Positions 12,525 to 22,756 of a stretch of DNA of 64,000 nucleotides are shown here, one piece after another. This stretch comes from Proteles cristata cristata. Taxonomy: Eukaryota > Chordata > Mammalia > Carnivora > Hyaenidae. Under the pieces are notes generated by a model. The model saw nothing but the letters and a program-made list of their open reading frames with translations, made no database searches and was not told the DNA's origin. Location: positions 620,001-684,000 of the forward strand of contig JAESUZ010003490.1 of assembly GCA_017311185.1 (NCBI GenBank). The letters run 5' to 3'. Numbering within the stretch: position 1 is the stretch's first letter; each line of letters begins with the position of its first letter. Made by a program: the position numbers and the translations under genes.

Positions 12525-12725
12525 ATATAATTGAAGTCTAGTTAAAACGCAACATTACATTAGTTTCAAAAGTACAGCATAATGATTTGATGAGTCTGTA
12601 TAATATGCTCTGTTCACCGCAAGTGTAGCTAACATCATACAGTGCTTCTAATACTATTTTAAAAATTATCTGTTCCCTCTCACATGCTAAGTTTCAGTAT
12701 GCATATGAATTTGTTTCTAGATGGA
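12525..12725 (-). mobile_element. Old L1 3' UTR-like fragment
   Basis: Contains 'attacattagtttcaaaagt', 'gcataatgatttgatgag' and 'aagtgtagctaacatca', typical of complemented mammalian L1 3' UTR remnants. Confidence 0.55.
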
Positions 12726-12779
12726 AAGCTGTTTCATTATTTTTCCTAGACTTGAGTCAGTATCACAGAATTATCTTTC

Positions 12780-12970
12780 CCTTTTTTAAGTTTATTTATT
12801 TATTTTGAGAAAGAGCAAGGGAAGGCAAGTGGGGGAGGGGCAGAGAGAAAATCCCAAGCAGGTTCTGCACTAAAAGAGCAGAGCTTGATGTGGGGCTCAA
12901 ACTCATGAACCTTGTGATCATGACCTGAGTTGAAGTGGATGCTTAACTGACTGAGGCACCCAAGTGCCCC
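12780..12970 (-). mobile_element. CanSINE, antisense
   Basis: A T-rich start, a gagaaagagcaagg tract, 'ccttgtgatcatgacctgag' and the head 'gaggcacccaagtgcccc'. Flanking AGTATCACAG copies at 12759-12768 and 12971-12980 probably mark a diverged target duplication. Confidence 0.85.
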
Positions 12971-13050
12971 AGTATCACAGTATTTTCTTTATTATTGATC
13001 CTAAATAAAGGGCAGGTTTCCTTCCACCCTCCTTAAAAGTTTGCTTTCTT

Positions 13051-13268
13051 GTGATGCCTGGGTGGTTCAGAGGGTTAAGCCTCAGACTCTTGATTTCAGC
13101 TCAGATCATGATCTAGTGGTTGGTGGGATCTAGTCCCTGTCAGACTCTGCACTCACAGTTCAATGTTTGCCTGGGATTCTCTCTCTCTTTCTCTCTCTCT
13201 CTCTGCTCCTCTCCTGCTCACACATACACACTTTCTCTCAAAATAAATAAAAACTTAAAGAAATGAAA
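13051..13268 (+). mobile_element. CanSINE
   Basis: Head ATGCCTGGGTGGTTCAGAGG, 'cagctcagatcatgatct', a long TC tract and an AAATAAATAAA tail. It lies between similar flanks (agtttgctttcttgt / agttgctctcttgt). Confidence 0.88.
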
Positions 13269-13684
13269 AAAAGTTGCTCTCTTGTATGTTCAAATTGCTT
13301 GATTCCTATGCCTTTCGTCTAAAGTTTAGAATTGGTGTGTTAAGTTCCTTGAAACCTCTTAATGGATTTTTGCTTAAATTTCATTTGATTTATAGTTTGA
13401 ATTGATATATTTGGTCCTTACAATGTTAAATATTGAAATATATGAATAAGATATGACACAGGAGGAAGTATAGAAAAGAAGATCGGTTCTCTAGGTGTTT
13501 TAAACAGAAAGGAATTTAATGTAGGGGATTAACTGCTGGCTAGGTTCCTAGAGTAAATATGTATTTCTTTTGTTTGTTTAGTTTTCAAATATATGGGGTC
13601 AGGGATGGCTATTTTTTTTTCTTTCTTTTTGTCATCAGAGAATGATATATATTCTTTGGTGTTTGTTGAAAATATCCTCTGTGG

Positions 13685-14484
13685 GACATCCAGATGGAAA
13701 ACAGACACATGAAATGATGCTCAGCATCTCTCATCATCAGGGAAATACAAATCAAAACCACACTGAGATACCACCTCACGCTGGTCAGAGTGGCTAAAAT
13801 GAACAAATCAGGAGATTATAGATGCTGGCGAGGATGTGGAGAAACGGGCACCCTCCTATACTGTTGGTGGGAATGTAAACTGATGCAGCCCCTCTGGAAA
13901 ACAGTGTGGAGGTTCCTCAAAAAATAAACAGTAGGACATCCCTATGACTCAGCAATAGCACTGCTAGGAATTTACCCAAGAGATACAGGAGTGCTGATGC
14001 ATAGGGGCACATGGACCCCAATGTTCATAGCAGCACTCTCAACAATAGCCAAGATATGGAAAGAGCCTAAGTGTCCATCAACTGATGAATGGATCAAGAA
14101 AATGTGGTTTATCTCTACAATGGAATACTACATGGCAATGAGAATGAATGAAATCTGGCCATGTGTAGCAACATGGATGGAACTTGAAGGTGTTATGCTG
14201 AGTGAAATAAGTCAGGCAGAGAAGGACAGATACCATATGTTTGCACATATAGGTGGGTTGGGAGGAACTTAACGGAGGACCATGAAGGAAAAGAAGGGGA
14301 AAAATACTTGGGGATGGGGAGAGAGGCAAACCATGAGAGACTCTTGAATACTGAGAACAAACTGAGGGCAGATGGGGGTGGGGGAGAGGGGAAGGGGGGT
14401 GATGGACATGGAGGAGGGCACTTGTTGGGATGAACACTGGGTGTTACATGGAAACCAACTTGACAAACTATTTAAGAAATGAAA
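13685..14484 (+). mobile_element. 5'-truncated sense L1 with perfect target duplication
   Basis: An 800-bp L1 3' end bearing the ORF2 C-terminus ([19 protein letters not shown], then a stop-bounded end) and a G-rich 3' UTR. A 17-bp target duplication GAAAATATCCTCTGTGG flanks it at 13668-13684 and 14485-14501. Truncated and not functional. Confidence 0.93.
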
Positions 14485-14501
14485 GAAAATATCCTCTGTG
14501 G

Positions 14502-15310
14502 CTTACAGGATCATCAATTTTAATGAATGTTTATAGTTTGCAAATAATATGGGTGTTATGGTTTTGGGTATGGGATTCTATAAATGTCCTTTAGATCAAG
14601 CGTATGAATGTTTTGTCTGCTTGATCAATCGATATCCTAGAAAAGAGCCTTAAGATGTTCCACTGTGATTGTGAATTTGCAGATTTCTCCTTGTACTGAT
14701 GACATTTTTTGTTTTACAGTTTTGAGATTATGTTGTGAAATGAATATAAACTTAAGCATTCAGAATTCCTGAAGAGTTCTGTCCTTTATCATTATCCCAT
14801 GAAATCCTATTAAAATTTTTTTTTGCCTTAAACTGTATTTTGTCTGATATTTTTAGAGCCACACAAATTCCTTTTTGTTTAGGGTTTACTTGTGTATATT
14901 TTCCATACCTTTATATTTTCTCTGTCATTGTATTTTAGTTATATCCCTTGTACACACATAATAGCTGGATTTTCTCAAATTTTGTATTTTGGATAATTTT
15001 AAACGTGTAGAAAAGTTGAAGGAATAGAACAAAAAATATGCTTTTCTTTTCTCTAAATTCATCAGTTGTTTATATTTTTTCACTTTTGCTTCTCTATTAC
15101 ACAATTTATAATATTATGTATATTACACAGTTTATTTTGTTGAAATCTTTGATGTAAACTGCAGGCATCCTGCTACTTTCCTCTTAAATTATTTATACTG
15201 AATTGCACATATTCCATTATATAAATGTACATAAAATAGATACTCATATGCATATATACACACATTTCACTCATTTAACATTTTATTGCTGAGTAATTCA
15301 TTGATGGATA
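14502..15310. other. AT-rich sequence, probably old LINE-derived in part
   Basis: No gene is visible. From about 14960 (attttaaacgtgtagaaaag) it resembles ancient L1 non-coding sequence that runs on towards the antisense L1 at 15255-16155, but the match is too decayed to be sure. Confidence 0.35.
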
Positions 15311-15323
15311 TATTACAGTGTGT

Positions 15324-15524
15324 GTTTTTTTTTCCCAGGAGAGAGAGAGAGAGACAGTGTGAGCAGGGGAGGGTCAGAAAGAGAGAGTCACAGACTGAAA
15401 CAGGCTCCAGGCTCTGAGCTGGCTGTCAGCACAGAGCCTGATGCGGGGCTCGAACCTTCGAACCGCGAGATCATGACCTAAGTGAAAGTCAGACGCTTAA
15501 CCAACTAAGCCACCCAGGAGCCCC
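15324..15524 (-). mobile_element. Young feliform CanSINE, antisense
   Basis: Near-full-length complement with gcgagatcatgacctaagtg and a head ending GGAGCCCC. The target duplication TATTACAGTGTGT lies at 15311-15323 and 15525-15537. Confidence 0.92.
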
Positions 15525-15894
15525 TATTACAGTGTGTTTTATCAGTTCATTAATTGAAAGACATTTGGGCTTTTTTCCAAGGTTTTGGCTATTACAAATT
15601 AAGCTGCTATGAACATTTGTGTATAAGTCTACATATGGACAATACTATGTTTTTTTGCTGTTATATACCTAGGAATAGAATGGCTAGATTGTATGGTAGG
15701 TGCATGTTTAACTTTTAAAGAAATTGTCAGTTTTCCAAAGTGCTTGTGTCATTTCTATTCCCCCAGCAGTGTGTAAGAGTTCTGTTTCTTCTACATCCTG
15801 GCCAATACTTTGATCCATCTTGTTAGTTTTAGCCATTCTGATAGGTGCATTTTGGTACCTCGCTGTGATTTTATTTTAATTTATTATTATTTAT

Positions 15895-16012
15895 TTACTT
15901 ACAGTTTTTATTTAAGTAATCTTTACAAATAACATGGGGCTGGAACGCATGACCCAGCGACCAAGAATGGCATGCTCCTTCCATTTAGCAGCGAAGTGCC
16001 TCCTTTCCTTGT
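15895..16012 (-). mobile_element. Short old CanSINE relative, antisense
   Basis: Contains 'atttaagtaatctttacaa', 'catggggctggaacgcatga' and 'ccaagaatggcatgctcc', the pattern of an older carnivore SINE without the long TC tract. Confidence 0.65.
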
Positions 16013-16155
16013 GACTTAAAATTACATTACCATACTGACAAATGATTCTGAATATCTGTTCATGTTTCTCTTTCCCTCCAGTGTATCTTTTTAGTGCAGT
16101 GTTGGTTTAAATCTTTTACCCACTTTATCGGTTTGTTTGTTTTCTTATTACCAGG

Positions 16156-17026
16156 CTTTGAGAATCCATTCCATTAAATTTCAACATGCACAGGGGACTA
16201 AAACTGATCGATATCTCTTGTTTACTTCCTAAGTAAAATTCTGACTCACTGTCTCCCATTTAAGGTTTTTGCTCTTTATGAGCAAAATGAGAATGTGAGG
16301 TCCACTTTGTTTTGTCCATTTGTCTTTTTCTTCCCCACCTGCTCATCCCGTCTCTAACCCCTCTGTTCTCTTCTTTGGGAACTCCAGTCAGAAATGTCTT
16401 ACCTTCTCAGTGCATCCTTCTTGTCTCTTTCTTAATCTTCACATTTTCCATTTCTTTCTCTCCCCGTGTTGCTTTCTGGAGAATTGTCTCATGGCTGCCT
16501 TCTTAACCCTCTATTTCTGTTGAACAGTTTTACCGCTTTTCTAATGCTCTGATTTTAGTGACTAATGTATTTTTCACTTGCAGAAGTTGCTTTTACATTT
16601 TCATTCATATTTTTCTTAGTGTCCTCTTTATGCCATGGACCCCTTTGGCCTCCTGGTGAATCCCATGGACCCTTTCTTGGAATAACGTTTTTAGATGCAT
16701 AACAGAAGGAATAGAAATGACATTGAACAGCATTCAGTTCTAGCATCTGATCATTGAGATTTTCAAGCATTTCTGCTCTGTCCATCTCACCTCCCAAGTG
16801 TACCAGTCCCCTCAGGGACTTTCCCTCCCTTCTTCAGAGAAGGTAAAGGAGGGACAGCCAAGCAGGTTTTGGGGGCGGGGACGGGTGGGGAGGAGGATGA
16901 GTTGGGCTAAGGAAGGGTTTCTGAGATGACATTAGTTTCTTCCTTTTCCCTTCCGTCTACAAGCCTCCTCAGTTCCCTAACCCTTCAATCTTCCCCGCGA
17001 TCAGGTCCAGTTTTTTTTCTGGTTTT
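16156..17026. other. Unique sequence upstream of the PCTP-like gene
   Basis: No exon, RNA gene or clear repeat recognised. It is pyrimidine-rich, with a G-rich patch at about 16866-16900. It may hold distal promoter elements of the gene, but no specific site can be supported. Confidence 0.5.
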
Positions 17027-17043
17027 ACTTCTCTTCCATCCTT

Positions 17044-17270
17044 GGGGCGCCGGGGTGGCTTAGTCGGTTAAGCGTCCGACTTTCACTTAGGTCATGATCT
17101 CGCGGTTCGTGGGTTCGAGCCCCGCGTCGGGCTCTGTGCTGACTGCCAGCTCAGAGCCTGGAGCCTGTTTCAGTCTGTGACTCCCTCTCTCTCCTGACCC
17201 TCCCCTGCTCACGCTGTCTCTCTCTCTCCTAGAAATAAAAAAAAAAAAAAACAAACAACAAAAAAAACCC
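17044..17270 (+). mobile_element. Young feliform CanSINE 216 bp upstream of the PCTP-like start
   Basis: Full-length head GGGGCGCCGGGGTGGCTTAG, 'tctcgcggttcgtgggttcg', TC tract and poly(A). A 17-bp target duplication (acttctcttccatcctt, one mismatch) lies at 17027-17043 and 17271-17287. Its CpG-rich head puts new CpG sites near the presumptive promoter. Confidence 0.95.
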
Positions 17271-17405
17271 ACTTCTCTTTCATCCTTGCCACCTCTTGCT
17301 CAGCCCCACCCACTTGCTAAGCCTGCTCATCTGTGGCCACACCCCCTAGGCTCCTTCCCCTTAAGTTCCACCAGCTCCCCCCCAAGCCTCTGTTCCCTGC
17401 CAGTC

Positions 17406-17588
17406 ATGCTGGACCACCCTCTGGGGCTGCCCCAGAACGCACACCTGGCGGGTCGGTGGCTTTGCTCCTCTGGGGCTGCCAAGAGATGGCTCAAGCCGCA
17501 GGCTGCTTTTCTGAAAACCAGTTCCGGGAGGCCTGTGCTGAGCTCCAGGAATGGGGTCCAGGAGGGGCCAACTGGGAATTGCTGGTGA
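17406..17588 (+). promoter_or_regulatory. Possible upstream ORF overlapping the PCTP-like start
   Basis: An ATG at 17406 lies 80 bp upstream of the main start in another frame. It opens a 60-codon frame that runs past the main ATG and stops at 17588. If the transcript begins upstream of 17406 this would tend to lower translation from 17486. No TATA box or clear CpG island is visible, and the transcription start is unknown. Confidence 0.3.
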
Positions 17589-17626
17589 GGACCCTGGGCT
17601 TCAGAATCTACAGGCGGCGATACCAG
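17486..17626 (+). CDS. PCTP-like: PCTP-like exon 1 (residues 1-47)
   Basis: Encodes [13 protein letters not shown]... ending ...IYRRRYQ, phase 0 at the 3' end, donor CAG|GTAGCA. It has the same length (47 codons) as the first coding exon of PCTP as I remember it. Identity is lower here (about 27/47) than in the middle exons. A second donor-like site, CTG|GTGAGG at 17583/17584, lies inside the exon and matches the splice consensus better than the one needed for an intact frame. Confidence 0.85.
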
Positions 17627-20600
17627 GTAGCAGCCCACCCGGTGGAGGACCCTGTGCTGTAGCTTGCCAGGGTCAGCCTCCCCGGGGGAGTCTGGGGTTG
17701 TAGCCACAGATGTCAGGGCAGGAGTTGGTCATGAGGAGCTGGGAGGAGTGAGCATAGGGGTTGTGCCTGCAGCTGATTTGTCCTCTGTGGTTAGGAGGTT
17801 ATCCGAATTCAGTGGCAGGTCTGCAGGTCTGCTGGTGTTAAATGTAGGTTAGCGGAGTCTGAGCCCCATGCACTTGGCTCCTAGGGCTATGAATACCCCT
17901 CCTGGGTAGTTCCCACTGTTGTGTGTTTTAGTGGGTTGGGGAGAAGCCCAGGGTTTGCCTACAGGTGGAAAGAAGACTGCACTGTTCAGAGACTGGATGT
18001 GCAGGGAGATAGTGTGCTTGTGGAGCAATGTGGCTGGGAAGGGAGAGACTAGCATATCCTTCACTTTACTGGCTTGTTTCTTTTCGCGGTTGCCCCTTCC
18101 TTATAAGGTGCACTTAATAATTTAGTCTGAAGCTTTATGGAGAAGGATTTATTTAAAGGGTAGGAGGAATGAAGTTGGTTATTGAGCAATTCTCCAGGCG
18201 CTCCCGGAGGCCTTTGGAATCAGGTAGCAGCTATCCAGGTGGAATGATTGCGTTGTACCTGAGACCTTTCATCGGTTATAGTGAGTGATAGTAGCTGACG
18301 GCACATGGGATAATAAATCACCTTTAGGCAAGTGCTGTGAAATCAAGGTTTCCTGGCAGAGAACCAGAGTGGTATAGTGTTAGAGTAGGGAGGCTCTCTG
18401 AAGGCGTGTGTAGCAGGGCCTCTGGTTATGACAAAATGAACAAGAAGCTCACAGTCCAGCGCAGGCAGAATTAATTTCTGCGTGTAATTTCATTAGTTGG
18501 CTTGGTGCCAAAATGGACCTGTTTTCAGACAAAATCCTTTATTCTTCTCTCTGACCATTCTGTTTCCTTACCAGCCCATCCAGGCATTTGCTAAGCTTTG
18601 CCAATTCAACTGCTCAGACATGTCTGATAACTGGCTCCTTTCCCTTCCTTTTCCTTTCCTTTGTGGTTGGCACTTTGGATGGTACCTCTCACCTCGAATT
18701 GCAGAAGACCTTTCACCTCTCTGATCCCTTCTGTCCTACACGTTACAGCCTGATTAGGCACGTGAAGGAGAGGCTGTGGGCTTACCACTCTCCTTTCACT
18801 GGCACTGTTGACTGCACAATGAATACTAAGAGTAACTAGCTAATGCTAATACTAACCATTGTAGTAGCTCATGCATTGCTTGCTATCCCATGTTCCAGGC
18901 ACTGTTTAAGAATTTTGTAGCTATTGACATACTCAATCTTCATGTCAGTTTAAAAAAATTTTTTTTTACAGTTACTCATTTTTGAGAGACAGAGTGCAAA
19001 CTGGGGGAGGGCAGAGAGAGAGGAAGACACAGGATCTGAAGCAGGCTTCAGGCTCTGAGTTATCAGCACAGAGCTCGATGTGGGGCTCGAACCCATAAAC
19101 CTGGAGATAATGACCTGAGCCAATGTTGAAAGCTTAACTGACTGAGCCACACAGACGCCCCCTCATGTCAGTCATAATATGGCACTGTGATGATCACCTT
19201 TTTACCTATATGCAGATGAATGTGTGGAAAGGTTAAGGTGATTGCTCAAGGTCTGAATTAAGATCAGAACTCACCTGTCTACTTTCAAACCTGTGCCATG
19301 AACAGGCTCCTGCATTGCCTCTCTGAAAGAAGGCAAATGCTGCTGGGTAGACTATACAGATCTTTCTCAACTTATGATGGGTTTGCATCCTGATAAACCC
19401 ATTGTAAGCTGAAAATATCATAGGCTGAAAATGCATTTAATACACCTCATCTACTGAACATCACAGCTCAGTCCAGCTGATCTTAACTGTGCTCGTAATG
19501 CTCTCATTAGCTTGCAGTTGGGCAAAATCATCCAACACAATGCCCATTTTATACGGAAGTGTTGAATATCATGTAAATTTTTGAATAGTGTACTGAAAGT
19601 GAAAACAGAATGGTTGTATGTGTGCAGAATAGTTGTAAGTGTATCAGTGGTTTACCCTGTGGCTCACTGTCCCTGCTCAGCATCAGGAGAAGGTACTGGA
19701 TCACATAGCACTAGCCCAGGGAAAGAGAACAGTTCCAAATTCAAAGTACCATGTTTATTGAATGCATACTGCTTTTGTGCCTTGGTAAAGTCAAAAAATT
19801 ACACATTGTACTGTCATAAGTCATTGACCCTTTATGCTGAACTGGTTTCGTTCTAACTTTATTTCCAGCCTTATCTCCCACAACTCTTCTGCACACCCCT
19901 CATCTTCCAGCCAACCTAGATTAGTCCATGTTTTACTCCATGGGCCTGTGCTTTTATGCCTGTGCTTGAGAAGAATAGGTATTAACTTCTCTTTAAATGT
20001 CTGGTAGAATACCTCTGGAAGCCATCTGGCCCTGGACTCTTATTTGTTGGGAGGTTTTTGATTACTGAATCAATTTCTCCACTGATTATGGCTCAAATGC
20101 TCTATTTCCTCATGGTTGAGTTTTGGTAATGTGTGAGTGTCTAGGAATTTGTCCATTTCTTCCCGATTGTCCAGTTTGTTGGCATATAGCTCTTTAATAA
20201 TTGTTTGTATTTCTCTGGTGTTGGTTGTGATATCTCCTCTTTCATTTGTGATTTTATTTATTTTGGTTCTCTCTTTGAGAAGTCTGGTTACAGTTCATGA
20301 ACTTTGTTTATTCTTTCACAAAACCACGTCTCAGATTCATTTTTCCATTCTGTTTCTTTGAATTCTATATCATTTATTTCTACTCCAATCTTTATTATTT
20401 CTTCTGCTGGTTTTGGGCTTTACTTGCTGCTTCATCTCTATTTTCTTTAGATAGAAGGTTAGAGTGTGTGTTTAGGACCTTTCTTGCTTCTTGAGATAGA
20501 CCTTACTTGCACTGTATTTTCCTCTTAGGACTGCCTTTGCTGCATTCCAAAGGGTTTAATCTGTCATGTTTTCATTTTCATTTGCTTCCATGTATTTTTT

Positions 20601-22722
20601 AATTCTTCTTTAAATTCCTGGTTTACTCATTCATTCTTTACTAGTATGTTCTTTAACCTCCATGTATTTGTGGGCTTTCCAAATTTTTTTCTTAATGTTG
20701 ATTCAAGTTTCATAGCATTGTGATCTGAAAATATGCATGGTATGATCTCAGTTTTTTCAAAATTGGTTTTTAATGTTTATTTATTTTTGAGAGAGTGAGA
20801 GGGAGCGTGTGTGCACTAGCATGTGGTGGAGGGGCAGAGAGAGGGAAACAAGATCTGAAGCAGGCTCCAGGCTTGAGGTGTCAGCACAGATCCCAATCAC
20901 TGAAATCATTAATCAGATAGCCACCCTTCTCAGGGTAAACAGATTTTGCTGGGGCTTTTATCCATCCTGCCAGGTTGACTGTTTCCTTGGGAACAACCTG
21001 CTATGTGTCTGGATCATGGATAGCCATTTATGTAGGTCCATTGTGAACTGTGATGATAATCTATTGTTGTATGTTTTGAAATGATTGAAGTATAGAGGCA
21101 TTTAGTTATCCAGCATAACAAATAAATTATATTTTAAAATTAAAAAGAAGATTGTAGTGTTTTTTTCCAGTAGACAAAGAATTTTGAATCATTCTTGGGC
21201 AGATAGCCACTTTGAAGGACAATATTTTGATACATTTTCTTTTTCTCTTTTTCTATTAAATCACAGAACTTTTTGACTTTGAAAGTTTCTTTGAAACCAT
21301 TCTGTACAACACCATCATCTTTTCCGTTCACTTCTTTTTTTCTACTTTCTTTGCTTCTTCTGTCTCTTTCCTTTCTTCTTTTTTTCCTCCCCAGGTTGTA
21401 ATGTTAATAACTTTCCCTTACATGGTGATTTAATTTACAAAATGCTGTCACACATAAGTTTCCTTTACCCTGTAAACAAATCTGGAAGAGGGGTGTTTGG
21501 GTAGCTCAGTCTTCAGCTCAGGTCATGATCTCACAACTCATAAGTTCAAGCCAGGCATTGGGCCCTCTGCTGACAGCTCAGACAGAGCCTGGAGCCTGCT
21601 TCAGATTCTGGGTCTCCCTCTCTCTCTGCCCCTCCCCTGCTCATGCTGTCTCTCTCTCTCTCCCTCTCTCTCTGTCTCTCTCTTTCAAAAAATAAAAAAT
21701 AAAAAAATAAACAGTAAAAAAAAATTCTGGAAAATAGATAGGGACAGGCTTATTTCCAATTTTACAGATGGAAATAAGACCCAGAGTTGTTAAGTGAGCC
21801 ACGCAAGACCTCATAACTAGACATGAACCAGCCAGTTTAATAATCTCAGCACCAAATATACAGCTTGCTCCCAGGCAAGAATTACTATTTCTTTCTGGAG
21901 ACTAAGCAAAAGTAGCCCAGAACTGCCATGTAGTACTGGGGGAAGAACATGGGCTTTGGAGGCAGACAGTCCTGGATTAAAATCTCCATTCTGCCCACCA
22001 TCATTCATTTTTTCTTCACTCAGAAACTATCCTCCCATGTGCTATTGCCCTCACAGGCACTGGCGATAAACAGTGAACAGGAAGATGCACCACTGTTCCA
22101 GCAAATGAGTTCTTGAACAATGAATGACATTCACTGATGAGAATAAGAATAAGCCCATCACCTATAATGAAATGTTGGGTGAAATATGCTATGAAGACAG
22201 TAAAGTGCATAAGGGGATAGAGACATGGTGTGGCAATGGTGGTCAGGGATGATGTCATGTGTGTTAATCCCAGATTCAAGTGATCTGGGTCGGGGCTTGG
22301 GGAGTCCTTTGAAAAACTCCCCTTTCATTATTGGGATTGATCATTCTGTTCTCCCGATCTTGTGTATGTTTGAAATACTTCATAACAACAAAATGGTTTG
22401 TTATTGTTTTTTGTTTTTAATGTTAAAGCTTCCCCTGAGACTCAAAGTGGACTTACTGGGGTTTAAATCACGGTAGCAGAGGGAACACTGAGTGTTAAGT
22501 CCCAGAGTCAGGCTAGGCTTGCCTTGTTTTCCAGGAAGAGCCAGAATTATACAGGACTGGGGTGAAGCTAGGGTTGCAGAGTAGCCAGGAGCCAGGCCCC
22601 AGTAACTAGCTGGGTGATATTAGTCAGTTATCTTTTCATTTTGATATCTCACCTTCCTCATTTTCAAAATAAGGATAATATTTACCTTTTAGAATTGTTG
22701 ATCTCTCAAATATCAAATGAAA

Positions 22723-22756
<34 letters not shown>

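Larger units (their letters stand above)
15255..16155 (-). mobile_element. Old antisense L1, interrupted by two SINEs
   Basis: Complemented L1 ORF2/3' sequence ('aatggctagattgtatgg', 'tttccaaagtgcttgtg', 'ttctacatcctggccaa', 'gttttagccattctgatag'). It is split by SINEs at 15324-15524 and about 15895-16012. Confidence 0.75.

Noticed and set aside
17333..17485. In-frame N-terminal extension of the PCTP-like protein
   Set aside because: The frame is open upstream but starts only with GTG; there is no ATG before 17486, and the PCTP family starts at the equivalent residue.
17327..17707. 126-codon minus-strand ORF across PCTP-like exon 1
   Set aside because: It is the antisense shadow of a GC-rich coding exon; no splice or homology support.
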